NCBI GenBank assembly: GCA_002102555.1
Contig: MCFL01000016.1
Location: 1-64,000, forward strand
DNA: 64,000 bases
Source: Catenaria anguillulae PL171
Lineage: Eukaryota; Blastocladiomycota; Blastocladiomycetes; Blastocladiales; Catenariaceae
Direction: 5' to 3'
Position 1 is the stretch's first letter, and each line of letters opens with the position of its first letter. The notes below the pieces were generated by a model that did not search any database, was not told the DNA's origin, and saw only the letters and a program-made list of their open reading frames with translations. The position numbers and the translations under genes are program-made. This document shows positions 12,101-20,910 of the stretch, one piece after another.

Positions 12101-12452
12101 GGAGCGACTTGCAAAGCATCGCCCACGACGGTCCAGAGATGTGGTTGTAAGCAACGTGGAGCTGGAGCAGGCAGTCAGCGGACGGCGACCCCGACACAGG
12201 ATCCGCGGTGGAATCTGCCGCCGCAGCGTATGCCAACTCAAATGCACGTTCAAAGTCAGTCTGGTAGACCTCACTGAGTTCGCCAATGCGGCCGTCAAAC
12301 AGGGAGTTTGCACAAAACATGTAGTCGGCGCCGTGTGAGGCAACGTAGGCCGTGGCGATAGAGTCGTCACTGCCAAGCGCAAATGGCTCCCAAGTATCAA
12401 CGTCGCGCAAGCCACCAGCATACACACCAGCAGCAGCAGCATCCTGCGAGAG
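9165..12452 (-). CDS. copia-1 pol, integrase-RT-RNase H portion
   Basis: About 1,100 uninterrupted codons. The integrase zinc finger has HVAYNH followed by CHTCG. The DDE core shows LFIDLN, QHDRGTEF and NGRIERLN. RT shows the motif A block FAMDVSNAYLHATL and the catalytic IYVDDVLITG. RNase H shows YCDSSYADN and STAEAEVNA near the end. The stop is TAG at 9165-9167. It would make the enzymes that copy and insert the element, but the upstream part of the polyprotein lies beyond the LINE insertion, so this half can no longer be made as one protein. Confidence 0.92.
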   Translation of the reverse strand, partial: LSQDAAAAGVYAGGLRDVDTWEPFALGSDDSIATAYVASHGADYMFCANSLFDGRIGELSEVYQTDFERAFELAYAAAADSTADPVSGSPSADCLLQLHVAYNHISGPSWAMLCKSLRLHPRTIDCHTCGLALATQRRTFAASQFLRSTEPLQRLFIDLNIVARFGDGGVQHLLVVLDDYLDFCAVIQNPDKSDSVFRAFSSLVTLWERCTSHCLQAVQHDRGTEFVNAQFEAWLAEHNVPRYLSLAGHHQANGRIERLNRHINERARAHLLHLDGLVPAEDAAVLWPHAARFAGIVRNHTPLPALQGLTPYQAFYDLRFVPRLCVFGATAFQPPNPDATVFKLCPAAEKRAFVGYKDSDCSTFMLFEPSSDSVLESVSARFIKSDAVARAIAGPSPEFCSALNEAFASRGGPDDAADSDYGPVGSGSDVELPLSDDEEPGSRPTRARRARATPAGRMLLPRRRLPSPLPPLSSRSPPRRAHFPPRPITIPYVEITLHRPSAGERGARGPRATSTTEPVFASLALHGDQLPQINRQTGRQLARATARLLNSMELDIPKVKAADVRVPRTYKEAQTDENAEYWKYAELVELAALEGNGTFEIVKIQPGQRPIGCKWVYDTKSNPDGVLTKFKARPVARGDQQSAEGMETYSGTPSLTVVRIVIALAAAHGWTIFAMDVSNAYLHATLKRPTLMWAPPGYYVEKDEVLLLIKSLYGLKEAGRHWAKYLREVLFALGFEGCKNEDCMLVQKDKQTASVLVLIVIYVDDVLITGPSMAAIESTKMQLLTHKIGEKPALNIKDLGVADGFLNAKLVQRHDGIWLGQPQHIEGIIREFGSEVHAQDRPARDHVVKEEVEPAPLSPEMHKQYQKLLGMLLFVATGTRPDISFAVHFAARRACNPSKRNYADLLTVVGYLQRYPNLGIWYPKVPTGSSFWDTVDGYCDSSYADNPNTQRSTSGFCFRIGRGLVSWSSRRQPWVATSTAEAEVNAAVEAVQDGTWLVCFLAELIGNLRQNPIRINCDNKTAIALANGDGLRRTICHVAVRLAFLRENQRRDYVRLMFIAGLQNIADGFTKPLGIRLSAHFQEWLNLQPCPLRDL

Positions 12453-13985
12453 AGTCGAAGAGCAACCCATGAATAAAAGCAATTACTACTCTTAGCAATC
12501 AATACAGCAGCTCAGTTTAACCCTAACCAGCCGCCCATCCGCCACCTACCATGACCAACGCCATGGACGCTGATGCCACGGCATCGCTGATCATGGCGTG
12601 GGTGGGGCCGATGCCCCATTCTGTCCATCAAGAGCCAGCCCTGGCCCACCTCCAACGCACATACAAGGTCTCTACTATTGTCAACGAGCGCTCGGTCAAC
12701 GGCACTCGGTTCTACAAGGTCGCATTTGCGGCACAAGAAGACTTGGCCGCTGCCATCCAAAAGTCGTCAACCATTTTCCGTGGCCAATTTGTGCGCGTCC
12801 TCAATGACCTGCAAGTTTGGCTCAACGATCGGAGCACCGCTGACAAGAACGTACAAGTGCTTTGCAACTACAAGTCTGTGTGCCACCTGCCTGACCTCCT
12901 TGCCAAGGGTCGTGTGCTCTTGGTTGACAACTGCCGTGCCCGAACTTTCTCGCGCATGCTTTGGCACTACAAGACTCAACAGGACGCCGTGGACGCTGTT
13001 TCACTTGCCAAGCTTGCTGTCAATGGCCATGATTTGCTCTTCTTTGCGGGTTCCGCCAGGCTCTGCTACTCTTGCAGCGAGTCTGGTCATGTCAAGTTGG
13101 CCTGCCTGTCCAGGCCAATTGCCAGGTCACCCTCTGCCGGTCCTGCGCCCATCTTTGCCCCGGTGACAAGTGCCGGCGGCATCAGTTACACTGAAGCGCC
13201 AAGCAGGCCATCAACAAGATGGATCAGGTGGATAAGGTCTTGCGCTTGCAGGTAGCAGATCTTGCTGGCCAGATGTCGGCCATGCAGGAGACGCTCAACA
13301 AGTATTGTGCCCAGCAGGATGTGCTTCTTTCGGCCATCAAGCTAGAGCAAGACAAGATGCGCGGGGATTTGTCTGCAGCCATCAAGAAGGTTGAGAAGGC
13401 TGAGGAACGTCTGGAGTCCCTTGCCAGCTTGGTGCAGGGGCTCTTGACGGACTTTGAGACCCTCAGCACCAAGTTTGAGCTCATGTCGAGGCCATCAAGC
13501 CTGAGTTGGAGACAACGAAGGCGGAGGTGGCTGAGTTGAAGGCCCACCGGGCTAGGACCTCTGAGCGTTATATGCGGGTCAACCGCGACCTTGCCATTGT
13601 TGAGGCGGATCTGGCAGTAGTACTGGACGAGCTTTGGCAGTCCAAGGACTTTGCAGCCGCTTTGACAGCTGCGCAAGAGTCGAGTTGGGCCCACAAGGCA
13701 AAGAACAAGGGTATGCTGAGCCCAGTGGAAGACTGAAGGACTGTTTCCTTGTTGGATTGTTGTTTCTCCTCCCCGCCTACTCCTCACTTTCCTTCCCGCC
13801 TCATCCCCACGGTCGCTTGCGGCCCCTACTGCCACTTGCCTGCCCTCCCCTCTTGCTTGCTTGTGATGCTCATTTTGTAGCAGTTGTGTTCTGGTCTCTT
13901 CCTTCTTGCTTCCTCCTTTTTGAAGCTTGTGAGTTGGTTGTAGCCCACAATACATGCAGTAGTGTACCAAAAAAAAAAAAAAAAA
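12453..13985 (+). mobile_element. ORF1-only LINE element 1 (HAL1-like), 18-bp target-site duplication
   Basis: AGCAGCATCCTGCGAGAG occurs at 12435-12452 and 13986-14003 and flanks an insert that ends in an 18-A tail. The insert has a short 5' leader, one ORF1 reading, a pyrimidine-rich 3'UTR and a tail beginning AATACATGCAGTAGTG, and no endonuclease or RT. Its 3'UTR resembles that of the ORF2-bearing LINE ending at 31.6 kb, which suggests mobilisation in trans by such a LINE. Confidence 0.85.
12551..13736 (+). pseudogene. ORF1 protein of ORF1-only element 1
   Basis: The first 220 or so residues are open and carry a CCHC knuckle CYSCSESGHVKLAC (C-x2-C-x4-H-x4-C). A frame slip near 13200 and another near 13490 lead into a heptad-rich coiled coil that ends at a TGA at 13736. 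The same two-part layout, knuckle then coiled coil, is seen in the intact relative at 29020-30714. The likely role is RNA binding and trimerisation, inferred from LINE ORF1 proteins in general. Confidence 0.8.
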
Positions 13986-14560
13986 AGCAGCATCCTGCGA
14001 GAGCACAAGGAGCGCAGAGGCCCCATCGCACGCAGGCAATCGAACTTCCGGCGGCATGGCAGTCATAGGGAGGAACCAAAGACCACCCCGGGCAACGAGC
14101 GGGAAGCGCGGCAGGGTGATGTCGTCACACACACAGTGGGCTGGGACAGAGTCCGGCCGGAGCATGGGAGGCAACCTCGGACGGCAATCAGGAGCATGAA
14201 TCACAATGTACTGAATTCCGATGAAAGTAGAGAATTGGATACGGGGATACGCAACAGTGACGAGTTGCGGGGAGAGCAAGCGGGTGGCCAAATGAGGCAC
14301 AAGGAGGACATTGAACAAGTAGATTGGCGAGTGGTCAGACCCAAGGGGAAGCTTGACCGTTCCAATATGCGTGGCAGACACGAAACTCTTGTTGGCAACA
14401 GAGATCTTGCACTCAGCGGCGAGCGGGGTCAAATCGACAAAGTCACTCCTAAACGGGGTCATGTGGCGCGAGCAACCACTGTCAACACACCAATCAGAGT
14501 GCCCGTTGTGCGTTGTGCAGGGAGGCAACAAGTACCTCGTCACGGGCAACGGCGTCGTGC
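13986..14560 (-). CDS. copia-1 aspartic protease region
   Basis: The frame shows CVDSGCSRHMTPF, the DSG active-site block of copia proteases, and continues without stop to the 18-bp duplication next to the LINE poly(A). It overlaps the end of gag in another frame, so gag and pol are joined either by a frameshift or by an indel. The protease would cut the Gag-Pol polyprotein inside virus-like particles. Confidence 0.8.
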
Positions 14561-15780
14561 TGGCCGGCCAAATACGCAACAGCGTCGCCAGCGCGCTGGC
14601 CACGGCGGTCATGCCCGTCTTGTGGGGCACGGTCGGCAGCACGTTTAGGTGCACCCATGGCCGGGACGTGCGCTGGGCCAGGGACACGACCTCCCTCGGC
14701 AGCAATGCGCTTGACCGTGGACCATACCAGGTTCTTTGGCATGTCGCAGAGCCGCGGAACGTGGCCGGTCCAGCCGCAGTTGTCGCAAGTGGCAGCCTTG
14801 TGCTCCGCGAGCAAGCATGAGTGGGCGCCGGGCGGGCGCTTGTTCTTGCAGTGCTTCGTCCAGCACCGCCAGCAACGGGCGTCAAAGTTATCAAGTTTGA
14901 ACTGCTGAGACAGGACGCGCTGCGGGTTGGGCAGCGGACGAGATCCGGACGACAATGACGAGGCGCGCGCCGGCGCCGAGCCGGCAGACGACGAGTGCTG
15001 GTATTGGGGCCTGGCGGCGGGCGCGTTAGCGCCAAACAGGCGCTCCCAGTGCGATTCGCACTCGCGCTCGCCTGGGTGCAGCTTAAACAGCGCCTTCTCA
15101 AAAATTTGCGAGATGCCGTGCGCGGTGATGGCGGCACCATCCGAGCGTGCGCGCGCGAGATCAACATGAAATTGGGAAAATTTTGGCGTGTCGCCAATGG
15201 CCGCGTACAGTCCCTTCTCGATGGACGCGAGCGTGCCGGGATCGAGGGGGTTGGAGCCCTTCTTCTTGTCAATGTGCGCAATGGCCGCCGCGACCGATTG
15301 CAGCCCCTGCACAAACTCCTCCGAGGACTTGTAGGCGCGCGGGTCGATGGTCTCCAAGGCGCTGATGCAGTACACATGTGCCTCTGCGGATGTCTTACCC
15401 GGCGCGTCCATCAACTTCTTTAGGAACGTGGCCCAGGTCTCGCCCTGGATGACGCCAAACGAGCGGCCCTTGATGGCCTTGCGGGCAGCCGCGACCAGGA
15501 ACAAGCTGAATGGGGCAGCCATGGACCCGTCGGCATGCGCGCTGAGGTACTTCTTCGCCCAATCCTTGTGGCCCATGCTCGCCAGCTCATGGCAATGGAC
15601 CTGCTTGCAAATCTCAAGGACCTCGTCCAACCAGTGGGTCCAGGTGACCGGCGTTGCCTTGGCGTAGTCGATGCTGGGGAATACCACGGCCTTGATGACA
15701 TCCGCGCGGGGCACCATCTGCAGCGCCAGTTCTTTGGCGCGCGCTTTCAGAACCTCGGCCTGCAACTCAGGGTTCAGGGC
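14494..15780 (-). CDS. copia-1 gag
   Basis: About 420 open codons with the helical capsid-like N-terminal part and a C-terminal Cys/His cluster: CWRCWTKHC, HSCLL, then CDNCGWTGHVPRLC, a C-x2-C-x4-H-x4-C knuckle. It makes the particle shell. The frame is open upstream of the first possible start and is separated from another open segment (15784 onwards) only by a TAG at 15781-15783, so the true start may lie further upstream. Confidence 0.8.
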   Translation of the reverse strand, partial: ALNPELQAEVLKARAKELALQMVPRADVIKAVVFPSIDYAKATPVTWTHWLDEVLEICKQVHCHELASMGHKDWAKKYLSAHADGSMAAPFSLFLVAAARKAIKGRSFGVIQGETWATFLKKLMDAPGKTSAEAHVYCISALETIDPRAYKSSEEFVQGLQSVAAAIAHIDKKKGSNPLDPGTLASIEKGLYAAIGDTPKFSQFHVDLARARSDGAAITAHGISQIFEKALFKLHPGERECESHWERLFGANAPAARPQYQHSSSAGSAPARASSLSSGSRPLPNPQRVLSQQFKLDNFDARCWRCWTKHCKNKRPPGAHSCLLAEHKAATCDNCGWTGHVPRLCDMPKNLVWSTVKRIAAEGGRVPGPAHVPAMGAPKRAADRAPQDGHDRRGQRAGDAVAYLAGQHDAVARDEVLVASLHNAQRAL

Positions 15781-16250
15781 CTAGAGCGTACCCGCGGCAG
15801 CCGTGACGGCCTGGGTGGCAGGCGGCAGGGTAGGGGCGCCGTTGGCGGGGGCTTTGCTGGCAGCCGTAGTGCCTTCTCCCTCGGGCACATGGGTGTCGGG
15901 CAATGGGGTAACGCCTGCGGTTCCCCGCGGCAGGAATTCGGCGCCTGCGGAAATGGCGGCCGTTCGAGCTCTGAGTGCCAGCAGCACCGCTTCCTCTTCG
16001 GCAAGCGCGGCTTTTTCTTTGGCAATCTGACTGCGCAGGTCATTGAGTGTGCCTTGTGCCTCCTCCGTCTCAAGGCAGATGCGCTTACGGCGCTCCTGGA
16101 CCTCGATCAGTTCCTTCACCGCATCAGCCAAATGCGCCTGGGGATCGACGGGTCCGTCACCTGGCGACGCGTTACGTTTGCGAGGATGGGGCGTGGATTC
16201 GGCAGTCTTACCTATGGTAATGACAGGCAAATAGCGAAACAGGTGGGGTG
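15781..16250 (-). pseudogene. N-terminal extension of copia-1 gag beyond an in-frame TAG
   Basis: In the same frame as gag but on the far side of TAG 15781-15783 lies a Lys/Glu-rich heptad segment (DAVKELIEVQERRKR, then IAKEKAALAEEEAVLLALR) followed by an Ala/Pro-rich linker. A coiled coil ahead of gag is plausible for a copia element. A GTGAGC...CATAG stretch near 16200-16260 could be an intron. Confidence 0.5.
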
Positions 16251-17125
16251 TGTGTGAGCGCTCACCCAATTGCCACGGCATGCAGAAGGCCGTGTCAGAC
16301 AGTATGTGACAGGGTACTGTCTTGCAGGGCTTCCTCATCTGAATCAGTCTGTGGCCCACCGCCAGGAGCTGCAGGCCCACGGCCACTGGTGACAGCCGTA
16401 TGCGGCACACCATCGGACGGTACTGGGTTGCGAGTGCGGGTCGTGGCTGTTTGGGCAAGGGCAATACGGTGACCGGATTGTGGTGGGCGTCAGTGGTTGT
16501 CCATATGTGTCCCGCCCACTTCCAAAAACAGCAGGCGTACCAGCAGCGGTCCACAGCGGCGAGTCCATGAATGCAACACGGTAGCTTAAGAAGAGGTGCG
16601 GCGTGGTCTGCAAGTTGTGCTTGCGGATGAACGGCAGCGCCTTGGCGGGATCCACACACTGCCACAAGCATCTCAGCGAATTGAGATCAATGCCGTCAGG
16701 GTCAGGATGGAAGGAATGGACGGCCGCAGCCTCGACCCAGGGCGTGATCGCTTGCGAGGGTAGCACGACAGGTGGGAGAGGTCATAATGGTCAATACGGA
16801 CAGGCATGCCAACCTTCTCGATAAGGCCACGTAGCTCCCAGGCCATAAAGTAGGCGCTGGTCTATGCAACCGTCAGGTTGTTGCCGGCGACACCGTAGCG
16901 GTCAGTGATCCACTCGAGGACTTCATCGGTGAGGAGGTCATCCTCCAGCAGAGTCTCTCTCGAGTGGTACTTGGCGGTAGCAAAGTTGGCGGTCGCGTTG
17001 ATCAGAGCGCCGGCTTTGCTGTCGGCCGAGCGCAGGGCCGCGTAGTCGGGGTCAGCGGGGGGCGGAGCAGATGCCATGGTGCAGTGGTGATTGCTGGTAA
17101 GGTACAGCGGCAGGTGTAGTATCAC
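16251..17125 (-). other. unassigned chain of open frames
   Basis: Starting at an ATG at 17077 the frame reads MASAPPPADPDYAALRS and stays open to a TAG at 16862-16864. The same frame continues for about 35 codons (SAYFMAWELRGLIEKVG), slips, and continues as VHSFHPDPDGIDLN and further. It looks like a decayed or spliced protein gene of about 250 residues, either an extra copia ORF or a separate gene. No domain was recognised. Confidence 0.35.
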
Positions 17126-17820
17126 AGTGGACTGACATGTGCAATGTCTCCAGCGCGCCTCACCGTGGGGACGCCCTCTGCTTTGGTGGAGTTAGGGGGA
17201 TCGGAGGCCCCGCAGTCTGCCAAGCAGGGCGATCGCCACGTGTGACCGCATTCCCGTCTCGCCAAGGGGACAGCAGCAGCAGAATGCGATGGAAGGAGCG
17301 ACAGGAACAGTCAAGCAACGGGTTTACTTTGAAGTGTGTATCATTATGCGACGATGAACTGAACAGCGATATCATTATGCAACAATAAACAGAGCAGCGA
17401 CGGGCAAGAGTAGGAAGGGGGCAGTCAGCGTGGCACATTCAGGGTCAGTCAGCGCGAAACTGGGACGCCCAGTCTCATGGAACAGCGGCAGGTAGTACAC
17501 AAGCCAGCTGTGTGGGTGTCATTGGTGCGTAGCGCGAGTGTCAAGCAGTCCAACCTTTGGTTGCAGTAAGCTTGGCGGTGAGCGGGGTTGCGCATGGTGC
17601 TGGACGGCAAGCGTCTAAACAGGGGCAAGGAAAAAAAATCAGGTGCAGCCGAGCTGCGCGTGGATTCGGGTAGCGATGAGCTGAGTAGCGGCGAAAGCAA
17701 GTGCAGCCGAGCTGCGCGCGGTGCTGAACAGCGAGGAGCTGAACAGCGGCGAAAGCATAGGTATAAGCCGCGAAGCAAAATCAATGAATGTAATTCTTTA
17801 ACTCCAAGCAATACATCGAG
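17126..17820. repeat. short imperfect repeats, no gene
   Basis: GTGCAGCCGAGCTGCGCG occurs twice (about 17643 and 17701), with GAGCTGA..AGCGGCGAAAGCA also repeated, and TATCATTATGC(G/A)AC occurs twice near 17340 and 17371. No coding region is supported. It could be a degraded LTR or satellite. Confidence 0.4.
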
Positions 17821-18567
17821 CTACTCGCCTTGACCCCAATAACAAGTGTCATCGGCCCGCCTACCATGACCGACCCATGATTGTTGATGCCCAGGCATCG
17901 GCGATCACAGGTTGGGTTGGGCCCGTCCCATTTTCCGTCGATCCACAGGCAGTAATCGCCCACCTCAAGCCGCACTACAATGTCGTCATGCTGCTCAACC
18001 AGCGTACTGTCGCTGGAATCAAGTTCCTGGAAGTCACCTACAACAACCATGACGATTTGGCCTTGGCCACAAGCAAGCCCTCAACTTTTTTCCGCGGCCA
18101 GTACATCCATGCCATGACTAGCATCAAGGAGTGGCTTGACCGCCGTGCCGACCACGCCAAGAATGTGCAGATTCTTTGCACATATGACACTGTCCGTCAG
18201 GTTCCCGGTTTGCTGGCCAAGGGCCATGCCCTGCTGGTCGACAACTGCCACGCCCGCTTGTTCTCCCGCGTCCTGTGGCAGTACGAGTCCAAAGAGGATG
18301 CCGATGCCGCAGTTGGCCTTGGCGAGTATGCTCTTAATGGCCATGATTTGCGCTTCTTTGCCGGTTCAGCCAGGTTGTGTTTCTCTTGTGGTTCTTTGGA
18401 TCACTTGAGAACCACTTGCCCCACACGCCCTTGTGCCAAGACCTCCCTCCCCTCGTTCTCGCTCCCTGCGCCTGCGCCAACAAGTGCTGGTGGTGTTAGC
18501 TATGCTGATGCCGCCAAGCAAGCAGTCAACAAGGTCAACGACCTCGAAAAGGATTTGCGCGGCAAGG
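17820..18567 (+). mobile_element. ORF1-only LINE element 2, cut by a LINE-C tail
   Basis: A single ORF1 (17877 onwards) is interrupted at 18568 by the poly(A) end of a minus-strand LINE-C tail, and no continuation was found on the other side. The 5' leader resembles that of element 1 in length. Whether this copy also lacked ORF2 cannot be shown because its 3' end is missing. Confidence 0.6.
17877..18567 (+). pseudogene. ORF1 protein of element 2, truncated
   Basis: About 230 open codons align with the ORF1 at 12551 over their whole length: GWVGPVPFSVD against AWVGPMPHSVH, and LLAKGHALLVDNC against LLAKGRVLLVDNC. The knuckle is CFSCGSLDHLRTTC. Only the first residues of the coiled coil (AVNKVNDLEKDL) precede the insertion. 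Nucleic-acid binding is inferred. Confidence 0.8.
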
Positions 18568-18720
18568 TTGTTTTTTTGGCATGGTTAACCACATTGCATG
18601 TATTTATACAATCATATCAGATCTGAATGCCCAACAAGGAAGGGAAAGGGGGGATAATTCAAACAGATACTCAGAATACACCTGCCAGAGGCAGCAACAG
18701 GCACACAACACAATGGAAGG
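18568..18720 (-). mobile_element. LINE-C 3' tail, 5' truncated
   Basis: The minus strand ends ATAAATACATGCAATGTGG then TTAACCATGCC and seven A residues. About 145 bp upstream match the plus-strand copy at 37160-37318, including the AGATCTGATATGATT block. Its poly(A) is joined directly to the ORF1 of element 2, so it inserted into that element. Confidence 0.7.
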
Positions 18721-18898
18721 AGCGGTTGGCAACAGTGGGGGGGGGGGGGAGGTGGGTCGAGGCACGGGCGTATGACAATCAATGCAGGGGAGCGGGGGAA
18801 AGAAGCAGTCCATGTGGGACATCCGATTTTTTTTTTGCGGTGGTTTTCATTTTTCCAACGGAAGTTCAGAAGAGGGAGTGAGGTAGGCGGGGTGACTG

Positions 18899-20050
18899 TC
18901 AGGGGGCTAGGTTTGTGGCAGGGAGAGGACAGGAACAAAAGTCGTGTGACCTCCTGCGTAGTGCCAAGTCTACTACACACGCCGTTGTTGCGCGCAGACG
19001 ACTTGGGTGCAACAAGTGGGCAAGCATACTTCTTGCCTGGACGGCAAGAGTCGTGTCAGCGCCTGGCAAAAGTTGCTCAACACATTTGTGGGCCGCCACG
19101 CCAAGCTCCCACCGCTCGTCAGCCAGCCTTGGACACACCACCAAATGCTGCTGGTCATCCAAAGACCCACACAGCGTGCAGAGCGGTGACGGGGCGCGAT
19201 CTGGCCAGTACATTTGCAATTGGGCAAGCGTTGGGAGCCGCCTCGTGAGCACCTTGACGCGGAAAGTGACCAAAGAGTCAAGGGAGAATGATGCGACACT
19301 CGCAGCGGGCTTACGGCCACTGCGAATGGCCTTTGCAAAGATGAGCATATCGGGTTCCGGGACGAGCTTGTACACATGGCTTGCGAGCTGCACCCTTGCT
19401 TCTGCCTGAGATGCCGCCTGGAGGTGTCAAACGCTTTCGACTTGTCTCATGAATACGCCCACAGCTCCTCTTCAGCATCGGCTGCCTGTGCTTGAGCAAT
19501 AAGACCGTGGAGAATGTCGATTGGTAGGCGTGTGTCAGTACCCTTGAGCACGGAGAATCGCGCCCCACGCAGCACTTGTTTTTCAACGGCCACATCCTGA
19601 ATACGCCGCCACACGACCGCATTGAACAACTTGGATGCACATTCGAGCAGGGTAATGGGGCGCATGGCGTCAACGTCGCCCGTATAGCCATCTGCCTTCT
19701 TTGGCGTTAGGTAAATGACCCCATATCGCCACTCGCTCGGCACCCAATCCGCCAAACACATGTCAGTGAACAAGCGCGCCAGAATTCTATGTCTGATGGT
19801 TCCAAGCGCGGCGCAGTGGCGGTGTCGAAGTCCTGTTGCACTCGGGGCTTTGTCGATGTCTATTCAACGCAAGATGTGAGCAATGTCCTTGGGTGTAATT
19901 TCCTTATCCACTCCATCCCACCACGATTCGCAGATCCAATGCAGTGGTTGCAAAGCACGGCGGATTGGTACTGGCGCCTGATCCACATTCCTAGGCTCCT
20001 CTCGTCCGAAACAACCTTGCCAATGGTTGGCTGTCGTGTCCATTGTTGGC
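18899..20050 (-). pseudogene. LINE-A relative with internal deletion (RT joined to C-terminus)
   Basis: From 20050 to 19447 the minus strand matches LINE-A RT (WWDGVDK, DIDKAPSATG, GYTGDVDAMRPITL). The frame reaches DKSKAFDT of RT motif A near 19425 and then jumps straight to the post-RNase-H region (AEARVQLASHVYKLVPEPD, knuckle CTLCGSLDDQQHLVVC). About 2.5 kb of RT palm, thumb and RNase H is therefore missing. It also has in-frame TGA codons. A dead internal-deletion derivative of the LINE-A family. Confidence 0.75.
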
Positions 20051-20245
20051 GTGCTTGCGTAGGTAAGACTAGAAGGTTATCAAGCACGGGTAGTATATAC
20101 TAACCGACCCAGAGTTATCTGAAGAGCTAACCATGGGTTGGTGCCCAACTGCTGGGTCATGGATCACAAACACAAACACACAACAACTCGATAACTCATC
20201 ACATGCACACACGTGAACGACATACACATACACTCTCGCACACAA

Positions 20246-20265
20246 CCCCAACATCACCCCCTCCC
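20246..20265 (-). other. Ty3 polypurine tract and start of 3' LTR
   Basis: The minus strand has GGGAGGGGGTGATGTTGGGG just after the chromodomain stop, followed by TTGTGTGCGAGAG. This fits a plus-strand primer tract at the edge of a 3' LTR that would run towards about 20090. No 5' LTR was found upstream of gag, so the LTR call rests on position only. Confidence 0.5.
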
Positions 20266-20301
20266 AGCTGTAGCGATACTCTGGATGAAGAACTCTTCCA
20301 A

Positions 20302-20691
20302 TCACAAATCAAACTGGCGATTAAGCATGGCACGACGCGTCTTCTTCTTTGGTTCAGACTCGGGCTCGCACGCTTTGGTCTTGCCTGGTGTTGGCAATGG
20401 ACGGTCCTTGGCAGCTTGAGTCGCCCAGTACTTGACCATGATATCCTCAGTATCATCCTGCGACGCGTGTTCCCATGTAGCGTCCTCGAGTGGGTAGCCT
20501 GCCCACTTGATCAAGTACGATCACGACTTGTCCTTGCACACACAGTGGTCCAACAGCTTTTCGACCACAAACGACTCGGCGGAAATGTTGCCTTCCAAAG
20601 AAACCAAACGCAGCTGGTCGGCGGGAGCGCGCTGTGCTGTATATTGCGGTTGTCGTAAAAAGATGAACACAAGGACGCGTTTTGTCTTCAA
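20302..20691 (-). pseudogene. Ty3 chromodomain
   Basis: YLIKWAGYPLEDATWEHASQ is a clear chromodomain core (aromatic cage residues Y, W and W/E block), followed by a basic tail with PKKKTRRAML. Chromodomains at the integrase C-terminus steer chromoviruses to chromatin with particular histone marks. The upstream frame (LRLVSLEGNISAESFVVEKL) joins it with one TGA at 20521-20523, and on the other side it connects in frame to the integrase if the 211-bp insertion is removed. Confidence 0.85.
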
Positions 20692-20902
20692 CTTTGTCGT
20701 TAGTTCAGATCGTCAAGAGTTAAAGACATGCTGATCACTGGCAGAAGTTGACGACAACTTTCACCTCTATTGCACACCTACATAAAAAATATGCCTGAAA
20801 TTGTACACAAGGACAGTCATACCATGTACATTGCATGGCTCATTTTTTATTCATACTTTTTTGGCCGTGGTAGGGGCTAGCAGCTGTTCCTACGTTGAAG
20901 AC
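20692..20902. mobile_element. 211-bp insertion with 8-bp duplication, between integrase and chromodomain
   Basis: GTCTTCAA occurs at 20684-20691 and 20903-20910. Removing the insert and one copy makes integrase and chromodomain read in one frame. An 8-bp duplication fits hAT-like DNA elements. The inverted ends are weak, so the family is uncertain. Confidence 0.55.
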
Positions 20903-20910
20903 GTCTTCAA

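Larger units (their letters stand above)
9165..15780 (-). mobile_element. Ty1/copia retrotransposon (copia-1), split by an ORF1-only LINE insertion
   Basis: Gag, protease, integrase, RT and RNase H follow in the order of Ty1/copia elements, reading leftwards. The insertion at 12453-13985 splits the pol frame; across it the frame is otherwise continuous because the duplicated 18 bp encode LSQDAA on both sides. The 3.3-kb pol half has no stop, so the element decayed little before the insertion. LTRs were not identified. Confidence 0.9.

Noticed and set aside
13224-15377. A 717-codon minus-strand frame as one protein
   Set aside because: It combines an antisense reading of the LINE ORF1 insert, the copia protease and the off-frame shadow of gag. 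Only the protease part is real.
20159-20245. CA-rich stretch (ACACAAACACAC) near the Ty3 end as a microsatellite of interest
   Set aside because: Short and imperfect, and it lies where the Ty3 3' LTR is expected. No independent signal.
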